A program made the position numbers and the translations under genes. Under the pieces are notes generated by a model. It made no database searches. It had not been told where the DNA came from and saw only the letters and a program-made list of their open reading frames with translations. 64,000 bases of DNA from Aromatoleum petrolei (GTDB lineage: Bacteria; Pseudomonadota; Gammaproteobacteria; Burkholderiales; Rhodocyclaceae): contig NZ_CP059560.1 of the NCBI RefSeq assembly GCF_017894385.1, positions 4,720,501 to 4,784,500 on the forward strand, given 5' to 3'. This document shows positions 26,799 through 35,620 of this stretch, in pieces (position 1 is the first letter of the stretch; each line of letters starts with the position of its first letter).

Positions 26799-28010
26799 AT
26801 GCAGGCAAAGATCGTAGTAAAGGATCTGTACAAGATCTTCGGCGCCAAACCCGACCTGGCGATGCAGATGCTGCGTTCGGGCAGGGACAAGGATCAGATC
26901 GTTCGGGAAACCGGTATGGTGGTCGGTGTCCAGAACGCGAATTTCCACATCAACGCGGGCGAGATCTTCGTCATCATGGGTTTGTCCGGGTCCGGCAAAT
27001 CCACGCTGATCCGCCTGCTCAACCGCTTGATCGAGCCCAGCTCCGGGCAGGTTCTCGTCGACGGACAGGATGTCGCGTCGATGGACCCGAAGCAGCTCAT
27101 CAAGCTGCGCCGCAGCGACATGGCGATGGTGTTCCAGTCGTTCGCGCTGCTACCGCACCTCACGGTGCTCGCAAACGCGGCCTTCGGGCTGGAGGTGTCC
27201 GGCGTGTCGCGCAAGGAGCGCGAAGCGCGCGCGATGCAGGTACTCGAGCAGGTCGGCCTCGCCGCCTTCGCGAACCGCTACCCGCGCGAGTTGAGCGGCG
27301 GCATGCAGCAGCGCGCGGGACTCGCGCGCGCCCTGGTCGTGAATCCGTCACTGATGCTCATGGACGAGGCCTTCTCCGCCCTCGATCCGCTCAAGCGCAC
27401 CGAGATGCAGGGGCTGTTGCTCGATCTGCAGCGCGAGCATCAGCGCACGATCATCTTCGTCTCGCACGACCTCGACGAGGCCTGCCGCATCGGCAACCGT
27501 ATCGCCATCATGGAAGGCGGGCGCATCGTGCAGATCGGCACGCCCGACGAGATCATCCGCAACCCGGCCGACGAATACGTGCGGGCCTTCTTCAACGGGG
27601 TGGATGTGAACAAGTACTTGTCCGCCAAGGATATCGCCGACGCGGATGCAGTGCCGGTGTTCAAGGCGCACGGCGATTTCGCCGACGGCTTCCACGGTGC
27701 GATCGAGCGTCTGCGCGCGGCGCGCCGCAATTACGGTTTTGTCGTGGATGGCGAGCACAAGCTCGTCGGCACCGTCTCGATCGACTCGATGATCCGCTCG
27801 CTGGAGTCCGGCTCCACCGAACTCGCCCACGCGCTGCTGACCGACCTTCCGCCGGTCAACGGCAACCTCAACCTGCGCGAGCTGATCTGCCGCATCGTCA
27901 AGATGCCCTATCCGCTGCCCGTGATCGAGTCGCAAGGCCATTACATCGGCGCGGTCACCCAGACGATCCTGCTCAAGAAGATGGCGAAGGAAGAGCTCAG
28001 CCATGCGTGA
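26799..28010 (+). CDS. proV: Glycine betaine/choline ABC transporter, ATPase (ProV family)
   Basis: A 403-residue ATPase. It has GLSGSGKST (Walker A, about residue 63), VFQSFALLPHLTV (Q-loop), LSGGMQQRAGLARAL (signature), LMDEAFSALDPLKRTEMQ (Walker B) and SHDLDEA (H-loop). A C-terminal CBS-domain pair follows (about 290-400) and usually senses ionic strength in this family. The start at 26799 has GGAGGT 10 bp upstream. The last 8 bp overlap the permease gene. Nearly identical in plan to the second ATPase at 61692. Confidence 0.92.
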   Translation: MQAKIVVKDLYKIFGAKPDLAMQMLRSGRDKDQIVRETGMVVGVQNANFHINAGEIFVIMGLSGSGKSTLIRLLNRLIEPSSGQVLVDGQDVASMDPKQLIKLRRSDMAMVFQSFALLPHLTVLANAAFGLEVSGVSRKEREARAMQVLEQVGLAAFANRYPRELSGGMQQRAGLARALVVNPSLMLMDEAFSALDPLKRTEMQGLLLDLQREHQRTIIFVSHDLDEACRIGNRIAIMEGGRIVQIGTPDEIIRNPADEYVRAFFNGVDVNKYLSAKDIADADAVPVFKAHGDFADGFHGAIERLRAARRNYGFVVDGEHKLVGTVSIDSMIRSLESGSTELAHALLTDLPPVNGNLNLRELICRIVKMPYPLPVIESQGHYIGAVTQTILLKKMAKEELSHA

Positions 28011-28872
28011 TTTCCTGCCGATCGGCGAATGGGCCGAAAAAACCATCAATTTCATTCTCGAGAATGATCACGGGGTGCTGGCCGGCCTGGGCGACGTGGT
28101 CGGGGACATGACGGCACTGACGGAGCGGCTCCTGCAATGGGTGCCCGACTGGCTCCTCGCTGGCCTGTTCGTCGTGCTCGGATTCTGGCGCCTCGGCTGG
28201 AAGTTCGCCGCCACCGCCGCGGTCGCCTTCGTGGTCATCATCGGCACAGGGTTCTGGCCGGCGACGATGGTGACGCTCGCTCTGATCATCGCGTCGACGC
28301 TCATCAGCCTCCTCGTCGGCATCCCGCTGGGCATCGCCGCCGCCCTGAATCGCCGCATCAACTACCTGCTGCGGCCGGTGCTGGACTTCATGCAGACCAT
28401 GCCGGCCTTCGTCTACCTCATCCCGGCGGCGATGGTGTTCGGACTCGGTCGCGTACCGGCGGTCCTGGCGACGGTGATCTTCGCCATGCCGCCCGTGGTT
28501 CGCCTGACCGCACTCGGCATCCGCCAGGTCAACAAGGAGCAGGTCGAGGCCGGCATCACCTTCGGCTGCACGCCGCTGCAGGTGCTGCTCAAGATCCAGA
28601 TTCCCGGCGCGCTGCCCTCGATCATGGCCGGCATCAACCAGACGATCATGATGGCGCTGTCGATGGTCATCATCGCGTCGATGGTCGGTGGTGGCGGCTT
28701 GGGCAACAACGTGCTCGCCAGTATCCAGCGCCTCGACATCGGACTGGGCTTCGAGTCCGGACTCGCGGTGGTGTTGCTTGCGATCATTCTCGATCGTCTC
28801 ACCGAGAGCTTCGGCGTCCGGAAGGAAGAGCGCATCGCACGGCTGAAAGGCGGCCAGGGGCAGGAGTCCTGA
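28003..28872 (+). CDS. proW: Glycine betaine/choline ABC transporter, permease (ProW family)
   Basis: A 289-residue inner-membrane permease with about six helices. The segments DFMQTMPAFVYLIPAAMVFG, FAMPPVVRLTALGIRQVN, the EAA loop EQVEAGITFGCTPLQVLLKI and IMAGINQTIMMALSMVIIAS are typical of ProW/OpuAB. It overlaps the ATPase gene and forms the channel of the importer. Confidence 0.92.
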   Translation: MRDFLPIGEWAEKTINFILENDHGVLAGLGDVVGDMTALTERLLQWVPDWLLAGLFVVLGFWRLGWKFAATAAVAFVVIIGTGFWPATMVTLALIIASTLISLLVGIPLGIAAALNRRINYLLRPVLDFMQTMPAFVYLIPAAMVFGLGRVPAVLATVIFAMPPVVRLTALGIRQVNKEQVEAGITFGCTPLQVLLKIQIPGALPSIMAGINQTIMMALSMVIIASMVGGGGLGNNVLASIQRLDIGLGFESGLAVVLLAIILDRLTESFGVRKEERIARLKGGQGQES

Positions 28873-28985
28873 CAGCCGAGGCGCCCGGCGCGATTCGTTT
28901 GCGCTGGGCGCCGTCGTCGTGCGAGGCGAGCATGCCGTTTCTGCGTGATGCAAACAAGGCAACCGCAGCGAAGCCCCGGGGCGAT

Positions 28986-29162
28986 TCAGTTGCTGCGTGA
29001 TGAACGAAGTAGCCGCCTCAAACGGATATTGTCTGCGACGACCGCGACTAGCGCTACCGTTGAAATAATTTCAAAGCCGCTTTCGCCCGCGAAGTGCCAG
29101 AAAACCCAGCCGATTGCGGCCAACGCAATTGCTGAAGCCATCAAGTAGATACCGTCTCTCAT
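28986..29162 (-). CDS. Small membrane protein, 58 residues (pair partner)
   Basis: Begins MRDGIYLMASAIALAAIGWV; two hydrophobic segments (about 5-25 and 30-43) are followed by a basic tail (RLRRLLRSSRSN). Its ATG overlaps the stop of the upstream gene (ATGA at 29159-29162), which implies translational coupling and supports it being real although short. The local DNA is AT-richer than the flanks. No family is recognised. Its link to the 141-residue protein suggests a two-part unit such as protein and membrane partner. Confidence 0.6.
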   Translation of the reverse strand: MRDGIYLMASAIALAAIGWVFWHFAGESGFEIISTVALVAVVADNIRLRRLLRSSRSN

Positions 29163-29584
29163 GCCACGGCCGCCTGATAACGATACATGTCACGAGCGAC
29201 CGTCCTCTTTTCGTACAAGTCGGGATATCGTTGCAGTGTCGTCACGAGCCAAGGTCGATCCAGATTGTGCCTGCACGCCGTGAAGATCACGTCGGCTATA
29301 GAGGTGCCCCCCGAAAGCGAGCGCCCCGTCGCAACTGCAATGCTGCCAATTACTGCACCGACATAGAAAGCGGCTGAGCATGCACCAATGGTCGCCAATT
29401 GCTCTATTTTCTTACCTGCACTTATAAGCTCGGAAATCGTTACAGCCTTTCCAAACTTGTCGACTTGACTCAGGATCACAGTTGCATTCGCGACGGTGGC
29501 CTGCAAAGAGCCAAAGAGAGTTTCAGGCGCCGGAAGACCAAGGCCGTCCATGTTTTCTTTGAAGTACCGATAGAAGTCAGGCAT
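29159..29584 (-). CDS. Hypothetical protein, 141 residues, with a central hydrophobic segment
   Basis: Begins MPDFYRYFKENMDGLGLPAP. A Gly/Ala-rich hydrophobic stretch (about residues 65-95, IGACSAAFYVGAVIGSIAVA) could insert in or associate with a membrane, and the C-terminus is charged. The product is unknown to me. Base and codon use look less GC-rich than neighbours, consistent with recent transfer. The weak ribosome-binding site makes the exact start uncertain. Coupled to the 58-residue membrane protein downstream. It interrupts the run of betaine genes and has no evident link to them. Confidence 0.6.
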   Translation of the reverse strand: MPDFYRYFKENMDGLGLPAPETLFGSLQATVANATVILSQVDKFGKAVTISELISAGKKIEQLATIGACSAAFYVGAVIGSIAVATGRSLSGGTSIADVIFTACRHNLDRPWLVTTLQRYPDLYEKRTVARDMYRYQAAVA

Positions 29585-29847
29585 TCATATTCTCGTTGCG
29601 AGTCGATGGTGACGCCAAATCGTTCTGGAAGACAGAACGAGCCGATAGGAGGAAGGACGGAATCTGCACATCACCCCGGATCTCCCGGAGTTCACTCAGC
29701 GCCGGTTACACGAATGGCATCGATGCGAAAGGTATCGAAGCTGCCTATTTATGGCAAACGAATTGACCGTGCTGATTTCTCAGCCGATGGCGAAAAAACG
29801 TGGGTGCGAGAAGTACGCAGGTCGATTCGGATGGTTGCACGGAAGGA

Positions 29848-32800
29848 TTACCAGACCGGAGCACGGCGGATCATCGCCTCGGCCGCCTCGGCGTCGAGCG
29901 GCTGCCCGAAGTAGTAGCCCTGGCCGTAGTCGACCCCCAGCGCCCGCAGCCGGGTCAGCTGGGCCGCCGTCTCGACCCCTTCGGCGATCACGCTCATGCC
30001 GAGCGTGCGGGCCAGGGTGACGATGGTCTGGACGATATCGTCCGCCGCCTGGTCCGTGTCCATGCGGCGCACGAAGGAGGCATCCACCTTCAGGGTGTCG
30101 AGCGGGAAGCGGTGCAGGTATGACAGTGACGAGTAGCCGGTGCCGAAGTCGTCCATCAGGAGTTCGATTCCGAGCGCGCGCAGTTTCGTCAGCACTGCGG
30201 CCGCCGACTCGGCGTGCTCCATCAGCAGGGTCTCGGTCACTTCCAGCTTGAGGCTGCCCGCGTCGAGGCCGGTTTCGGCCAGCACCGCCCGGATCTGCTC
30301 GAGCAGGTCCGGTTGCACGAACTGCCGGCCGGCGAGGTTCACGCTGATCTTCCCGGCCGCGCGCTCCGGAAAGCGCCGCTGCCAGTCCTGCATCTGCCGA
30401 CAGGCTTCGGCCAGCACCCAGCGGCCGATCGACACGATGAGACCGGTCTCCTCGGTGAGCGGAATGAACTCGCCTGGCGGCACCAGCGTACCGTCGGCCC
30501 GCCGCATCCGCACCAGCGCTTCGAAACCCGCCAGTCGGCCGGTGGGCAGGTCGACGATGGGCTGGTAGTAGACGCGGAACTCGTCGCCGCGTGAAACCGC
30601 CCGGCGCAACTGCGTCTCCATGTCGAGCAGGGCGACCACGCGTTCGCGCATGTCGGCGGCAAACACCTCCTGGCACGCACCACCGCGCCGCGTGGCGTTG
30701 TGCGCGGCCGTCTCCGCATCACGCAGGATGTCGGCCGGGTCTGCGTAGTCGGGCCGACCGAGGGCGATCCCCACGCTCGCCGACGAGAACAGCGCGTGCC
30801 CGTCCACGTTGAAGCCGGCTGCAAGCTCGGTCTGGAGGCGCTCCGCGAAGCGTATCGCCTCCGTGACATCGCTGGTTTCGTCGAGCAGGAGGGCGAAATT
30901 CTCGCCGCCCAGGCGGGCGGCCGTGTCGCCGGGGCGGAGACCGGAGCCCAGGCTGCGCGCGACCGCGATCAGGAACTCGTCGGCGACGGTTGCGCCCAGG
31001 CTGTCACCGATGAGTCGGAAGCGGTCCAGGCTGATGAACAGCAGGGCGAAGCCGTGCGCCTTGCCCAGCCGGTGCCGGTCGAGGGCGTCGCCGAGACGTG
31101 TCAGCAGCAATGCGCGGTTCGGCAGGCCGGTGAGCGTGTCGCGCAGGAACTCTTCCTCGACCACCGAGCCGAGCACGAGACGCGCGGAAGCCGCGCCAAT
31201 GATGCCGGACAGTTGCGCTTCGCAGTAGCGGGCCAGATCGGCGTCCACCTCGCGAGGCCAGTCGAGGCCATGCCGTACCGCATAGGACGCCAAGGATTGA
31301 CGGGCATTCTCCGGGCCCAGGAAACGTTGCATGAGCGCATAAAGGTCGGGCAGCGACCCGCGTGCTCCCCAGTCGCGTTCGTTGCCGCGATCGTGCCTCG
31401 ATGCGTCGACGAACAGCGCCGCCTGGGTCTGCTCCACGCTGCCCTGTTCGCTGAGGAGCGACACCGCCACGTAGGCCCCGATATTCGCAAACATGCTCCA
31501 CAGCACCGCATGGCTGGTCTCGTCGAGCCCCTCCAGGCCGAACAGCGCGAGCGGGCGCAGCAGCCCAACGCCGAAGGGGCCTTGCTCGAGCAGCGTCGGC
31601 GACAGCCAGCCCGCCCGCGCGAAGGCCGGCACCACCAGCGTGTAGATCCACACGATGAAACCTGCCCCCAGCCCGGCGAACGCGCCCGCCTTGGTGCCTG
31701 TCTTCCAGTACAGCCCGCCCAGCAGCGCGGGCGCGAACTGCGCCACCGCCGCCAGCGAGAGCAGCCCGATCGACGCCAGTGCATAGGCTTCGCCTGCCAG
31801 CCGGTAATACGCGTAGCCGAGCAGGAGCCCACCCACGATGGTGATGCGCCGGATTGCGAGCAGCAGGCCCGACAGGTCGGTCCGTTCCGCCAGGCGCAGC
31901 GCCTTCACGCGCAGCAGGATCGGCATCACCAGGTCGTTGCAGACCATCGTAGACAGCGCGATGACCTCCACGACCACCATGCCGGTGGCCGCGGCGAACC
32001 CGCCGACGAACACGAGCAGCGCCAGCGCCTCGCGCTGCGCGGCCATCGGCAACGCTAGCACGAAGGTCTCCGGGCTCACGGCGCCGTCGGGGCCGAACTG
32101 CAGCAGGCCGGCGAAGGCGATCGGCAGCACGAAGAGGTCGAACAGCAGGAAATACAGCGGAAACAGCCAGATCGCCCGATTCACGTGCGTCTCGTCGACG
32201 TTCTCGATCACCGCCACCTGGAACTGCCGCGGCAGGAACATCACCGCAAGCATGGTGACCGCGTAGATGGCGAACAGCGAGCCCCAGGGGGACCGGCCGC
32301 CGTGCTCGCCGCCGCCGATCGTGAACAGCCCCGCGATCTGCGGAACCTCGGCCGCGCGGCCGAAGAGATCGCCCGGGCCGTCGTACAGCCCCCAGGTGAC
32401 GAAGATGCCGACGGCGAGAAAGGCGAGCAGCTTGACCAGCGAGTCGAAGGCGATCGCGGCGACCATGCCTTCGTGCCGCTCGGCGAGATCGAGCTTGCGC
32501 GTGCCGAACACGACCGTGAACGCGGCCAGCAGCAGGGTCACGTAGAAGGTCGTGTCGTGCCACATGCTGTCGACGAGCGACGTGGCCGCCGGGACGTCCG
32601 GATAGCCTCGCAGGAAGTGGAAGCTCATCGCCACCGCCTTGAGCTGCAGCGAGACGTAGGGCGTGACCCCCAGCAGCGCGATCACGGTCACGAGCCCGGC
32701 CAGCAGGCCGCTCTTGCCGTAGCGCGAGGAAATGAAGTCGGCCAGCGAGGTGAGGCGGTTGTCCTTGGCGATGCGGATGATCTTGCGCAGCACCATCCAC

Positions 32801-33045
32801 CACAGGCACGCCATCACGCACGGCCCGACGTTCGCCGGCAGGTAGCCGATGCCCGAGCTCGCGGCGACGCCGACGTCGCCGTAGAAGCCCCATGCAGTCA
32901 GGAAGACGCACAGCGAGAGCGCGTAGACATAGGGATTTGCGATCAGGCTGCGACCCGCGTCTGCGGCGCGCTCGCCCACGTAAGCGACGGCGAACAGCAG
33001 CCCGAGATAGGCTGCCACCACCACCGCGATGAGCCATGTCGGCAA
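29848..33045 (-). CDS. SLC5-STAC-GGDEF-EAL membrane signalling protein
   Basis: A 1065-residue membrane protein. The N-terminal SLC5/SSS transporter-like domain (residues about 1-510, about 13 helices) starts MPTWLIAVVVAAYLGLLFAV. A STAC-like linker (about 590-650, SLPDLYALMQRFLGPENA) follows, as in CbrA-type sensors. The GGDEF domain (about 665-815) reads RLGGENF where GG(D/E)EF is expected, so the cyclase site is probably dead. The EAL domain (about 825-1060) keeps FEALVRM, KLEVTETLL, DDFGTGYSSLSYL and AEGVETAAQ and should hydrolyse cyclic di-GMP. It may couple nutrient transport or sensing to cyclic di-GMP. The start is a TTG at 33045 behind GGGAG. A CbrX-like small gene lies 31 bp upstream. 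Confidence 0.88.
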   Translation of the reverse strand: MPTWLIAVVVAAYLGLLFAVAYVGERAADAGRSLIANPYVYALSLCVFLTAWGFYGDVGVAASSGIGYLPANVGPCVMACLWWMVLRKIIRIAKDNRLTSLADFISSRYGKSGLLAGLVTVIALLGVTPYVSLQLKAVAMSFHFLRGYPDVPAATSLVDSMWHDTTFYVTLLLAAFTVVFGTRKLDLAERHEGMVAAIAFDSLVKLLAFLAVGIFVTWGLYDGPGDLFGRAAEVPQIAGLFTIGGGEHGGRSPWGSLFAIYAVTMLAVMFLPRQFQVAVIENVDETHVNRAIWLFPLYFLLFDLFVLPIAFAGLLQFGPDGAVSPETFVLALPMAAQREALALLVFVGGFAAATGMVVVEVIALSTMVCNDLVMPILLRVKALRLAERTDLSGLLLAIRRITIVGGLLLGYAYYRLAGEAYALASIGLLSLAAVAQFAPALLGGLYWKTGTKAGAFAGLGAGFIVWIYTLVVPAFARAGWLSPTLLEQGPFGVGLLRPLALFGLEGLDETSHAVLWSMFANIGAYVAVSLLSEQGSVEQTQAALFVDASRHDRGNERDWGARGSLPDLYALMQRFLGPENARQSLASYAVRHGLDWPREVDADLARYCEAQLSGIIGAASARLVLGSVVEEEFLRDTLTGLPNRALLLTRLGDALDRHRLGKAHGFALLFISLDRFRLIGDSLGATVADEFLIAVARSLGSGLRPGDTAARLGGENFALLLDETSDVTEAIRFAERLQTELAAGFNVDGHALFSSASVGIALGRPDYADPADILRDAETAAHNATRRGGACQEVFAADMRERVVALLDMETQLRRAVSRGDEFRVYYQPIVDLPTGRLAGFEALVRMRRADGTLVPPGEFIPLTEETGLIVSIGRWVLAEACRQMQDWQRRFPERAAGKISVNLAGRQFVQPDLLEQIRAVLAETGLDAGSLKLEVTETLLMEHAESAAAVLTKLRALGIELLMDDFGTGYSSLSYLHRFPLDTLKVDASFVRRMDTDQAADDIVQTIVTLARTLGMSVIAEGVETAAQLTRLRALGVDYGQGYYFGQPLDAEAAEAMIRRAPVW

Positions 33046-33076
33046 GATGGCGTCTCCCGGCCGCCGCGCAGCCGCG

Positions 33077-33271
33077 CTAGGTCCGCTCGATCAACAGGAT
33101 CAGGAGCGCGATAAGCAGTACCCAGGCCGCAAAGGTGTACACATACAGAACGGGAATCCCGACCACCAGCGTCGGATGATTGAACAGGGCCATCAGCGGG
33201 TAGTTGAACAGCAGAATGCCCAGAACGAACACCGCCGCGAGCCGATACACCTTGATGTTGGGCCTGTTCAT
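33077..33271 (-). CDS. CbrX-like small membrane protein
   Basis: A 64-residue protein with two hydrophobic helices (LAAVFVLGILLFNYPLMALF and YTFAAWVLLIALLILLIERT). GAGAGG precedes the ATG at 33271; a longer frame upstream lacks a ribosome-binding site. It sits immediately upstream of the SLC5-STAC protein gene, as cbrX sits before cbrA in Pseudomonas; similar small proteins accompany many SLC5 transporters. It may be a subunit or assembly partner of the sensor (inference). Confidence 0.75.
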   Translation of the reverse strand: MNRPNIKVYRLAAVFVLGILLFNYPLMALFNHPTLVVGIPVLYVYTFAAWVLLIALLILLIERT

Positions 33272-33340
33272 GGTTTCCTCTCCCGGATCGTTCGTCGACA
33301 ACCGGCCTCTGCGCATCCCCGCGCTACAAGGATAGGAAAC

Positions 33341-33363
33341 GGCTCCGCGCATTGCACGGAGCC
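33341..33363 (-). terminator. Terminator hairpin of GlxA paralogue 2
   Basis: On the minus strand GGCTCCGTGC pairs with GCGCGGAGCC over AAT (one mismatch), followed by GTTTCCT. It begins 36 bp after the regulator's stop. Confidence 0.7.
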
Positions 33364-33398
33364 TGGAGCAACCCGGCCTCAGGTGGCCGGCAGACGCG

Positions 33399-34409
33399 TC
33401 ATGCAGCCAGATGGTGGACGACGGGCTTGCTCACGCCTGCCACGGTTCCCTGCGGCCGCCGCTCGCTGCTGGGCGGCTTGCCGAACAGCGCGCGGTAGCA
33501 CTTGCTGAAATGACAGGACGACTGGAAGCCGCATGCGACCGTGATGTTGGTGATGGACATCTGCGTCTGCAGCAAGAGCTCGCGCGCGCGACGCAGCCGC
33601 AATTCCAGGTAGTAGTGGCTGGGAGTGACTTGCAAGGCTTCGCGGAACAGGCGCTGCAGGTGGCGCTGGGAGAGGCCGGCGAGTTGCGACAACTCCTCCA
33701 GCGACAGCGGCTCCTCGATGTTGGCCTCCATCAGGGCTGCGACTTCCACCAGGGCCTTGCGGTTGCAACCCGCTCGCGCAGCCAGCGGGATGTGCTGGCG
33801 ATCCTTGCTGTCGCGAACCCGTTCGAGGATGAACTGCTCGGAGATTTCCGCAACGAGGGTCTTGCCGCAGCGCTCGCGCACTACGGTGAGCATCATGTCG
33901 ATGGGGGCGATACCGCCGGTGCAGGTGATCCGGTCGCGGTCGATGACGAAGAGCTCTTCGACGAACTTGATTCTGTCGTGGGCCTCACGCAAGGCACTGA
34001 GATTTTCCCAGTGAATCGTGGCCCGGTAGCCGTTCAGCAGGCCGGCCTTCACCAGGGCGTAAGTCCCTGTGCACAATCCGCCGAGAATCACCTTGTCATG
34101 AGCGATGCGGCGCAGCAAGGCGAGCACCTTGTCATCGACGAAACGGGTGACGTTGGTGCCGCCGCACACGAATACCATGTCGAACGGCCCCGCCTCCTCG
34201 TAGGTTCCGATCTGCGCGGGGGCGAGGCCGTTGCTGGAGGCCACCTGCTGACCGTTCGCGGAGATCACGGACCAGCTGTACAAGGGCTTACCACTGATGT
34301 GGTTGGCCATGCGCAGGACTTCGATCGCGCTGGAGAACGCGATCATCGTGAATTCGTTCAGCAGGAGAAAACCGACGCGGGTCACGGACGAGAGTGTGGC
34401 GGACACCAT
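33399..34409 (-). CDS. GlxA/AraC-family transcriptional regulator (paralogue 2)
   Basis: A 336-residue regulator. The DJ-1/PfpI-like domain (about residues 8-185) includes VGFLLLNEFTMIAFSSAIEV and LCTGTYALVKAGLLNGYRAT. The AraC domain (about 220-320) includes LEELSQLAGLSQRHLQRLFR and FQSSCHFSKCYRALFGKPPS. GGAG lies just before the ATG at 34409; the frame upstream opens with a TTG and is not needed. Divergent from the V4R/gbcA region, so it is a candidate activator of gbcAB. Confidence 0.87.
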   Translation of the reverse strand: MVSATLSSVTRVGFLLLNEFTMIAFSSAIEVLRMANHISGKPLYSWSVISANGQQVASSNGLAPAQIGTYEEAGPFDMVFVCGGTNVTRFVDDKVLALLRRIAHDKVILGGLCTGTYALVKAGLLNGYRATIHWENLSALREAHDRIKFVEELFVIDRDRITCTGGIAPIDMMLTVVRERCGKTLVAEISEQFILERVRDSKDRQHIPLAARAGCNRKALVEVAALMEANIEEPLSLEELSQLAGLSQRHLQRLFREALQVTPSHYYLELRLRRARELLLQTQMSITNITVACGFQSSCHFSKCYRALFGKPPSSERRPQGTVAGVSKPVVHHLAA

Positions 34410-34934
34410 GCGCTCCGATCTCAAAGTTGGGCGAATGCAAACATCGATTGGTGCGGCGGACCGGTTTGCAGCGGTGCAGTCGCTATGCCGTCTTCAGCAG
34501 GAACCATGCCTCTGTGCGACGAGGCGTGCAGCGAGGCAAAAAAAACGCGCGTCAGCCCGCCGCATCGCCCCCGCAAGAGCAGCGCGGGCACAGGGACGGA
34601 CAGGATCGAGTCGGGGGAGAGGCGGGCGCGGAACGCCCTGGGGCGGCAGGCCCGGGGAAATGGAACATCGGTGTCTCCTGTTGGTCGTCCTCGCGTTTCA
34701 CGCCTCGGAATGAGGCGTCACGCGGGCGCCTTGTTCTTTTTGGTGCGCCATGCGGATCGAGCTATATATCTATAAACATAGCGGCTTCTCCCGACCTTCG
34801 CCAGCCTTCACGGTCCGGCTGCATCAAACTGTCGCAATCTCGCGGAAACCTGTCGCAAGCAGACTGACCACGACACGCCGGGGCGCGAATAATGATGCAA
34901 TGAGGCTGATGGGAAGGATCGACAGGTGGATTCG
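34410..34934. other. Divergent intergenic region, GlxA paralogue 2 / V4R paralogue 2
   Basis: About 525 bp without a supported gene. The stretch near 34755-34790 is AT-rich (CTATATATCTATAAACATAG) and probably holds a promoter for the V4R gene. No operator could be assigned. Confidence 0.4.
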
Positions 34935-35456
34935 ATGAGCGCCGGGCAGGACCAGGACGACGACGGTCGCGCCGAGGGCGAGTACGAGTCCATTCGCCTC
35001 GCCGCGCGCAGCTTTTGCCTGGATACCCTGCAGGACCTGGAGACAGGCATGGGTGACGAAAGCTACGGCGATATCCTCTACCACGCCAGCTACAAGTCGG
35101 CGGGCCACTGGTGCGAAAAGGAAGCGTTCGCTCACGGCCTCGCCGGCGTCGAGCTCTTCGAACACTACCTGGAGCGCCTGTCGGCACGCGGCTGGGGGCG
35201 CTTCAGCCTCGCCGAGGCCGACTTCCGCACCGGTACGGCCGACGTCCGCCTCGACCATTCCACGCTCGTCCTCTCGCAGGCGGAAGCCTGTGCCGCCAGG
35301 ACCTGCTACATGTTCGCGGGCTGGTTCGCGGGCATGATGGACTGGATCGGCGAAAACGCCGGCAAGCCGCTCAGCACGGTCTGCTGCGAAACCCAATGCG
35401 GTGCCGACGGCTTCGATCACTGCATCTTCGCCATCCGCCCGCGCCTGCTCAACTGA
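34935..35456 (+). CDS. V4R-domain protein (paralogue 2), next to gbcA
   Basis: A 173-residue protein sharing with the dgc-operon copy the segments YKSA-x-HWCEKEA, FEHY, RGWG-x-FS, VRLDHS, YMF-x-GWFAG-x-MD and RPR. It has extra cysteines near the C-terminus (VCCETQC and DHC). The ATG at 34935 with AGGTGG 5 bp upstream is preferred over a GTG at 34926. It is 342 bp upstream of gbcA, on the same strand, separated by a pair of repeats. Function unknown; the position beside a demethylase mirrors the first copy. Confidence 0.78.
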   Translation: MSAGQDQDDDGRAEGEYESIRLAARSFCLDTLQDLETGMGDESYGDILYHASYKSAGHWCEKEAFAHGLAGVELFEHYLERLSARGWGRFSLAEADFRTGTADVRLDHSTLVLSQAEACAARTCYMFAGWFAGMMDWIGENAGKPLSTVCCETQCGADGFDHCIFAIRPRLLN

Positions 35457-35481
35457 GCGCTGCGGGATCCGCCCGCCCGCA

Positions 35482-35511
35482 GGGCGGATGAGCCGAAGGC
35501 GTGATCCGCCG
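35482..35511. repeat. 30-bp REP-like repeat, copy 1
   Basis: Hairpin-forming unit whose ends are GGCGGAT and ATCCGCC. It matches copy 2 at 35591-35620 at about 26 of 30 positions, same orientation. Confidence 0.75.
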
Positions 35512-35590
35512 CATGGCGCCCCTCCGCCCCGTACAAGGGGCCCCGTGGTCCGCGCGTACCTCTCGTCATGTTTCCCCCAGCATCGTCGCA

Positions 35591-35620
35591 GGACGGATGA
35601 GCCGCGGGCGTAATCCGCCG
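35591..35620. repeat. 30-bp REP-like repeat, copy 2
   Basis: Same element as 35482-35511, with a core of GGATGAGCCGCGGGCGTAAT and an end of CCGCCG. Such 'CGGATGAGCCG..GGCGT.ATCCGCCG' units are common between genes in beta-proteobacteria. Confidence 0.75.

Noticed and set aside
29848..33045. Plain diguanylate cyclase
   Set aside because: The GGENF sequence lacks the second acidic residue needed for catalysis; the EAL domain is the one that looks active.
35482..35620. CRISPR-like repeats
   Set aside because: Only two copies, about 80 bp apart, palindromic and of a REP type; no cas gene is in the window.
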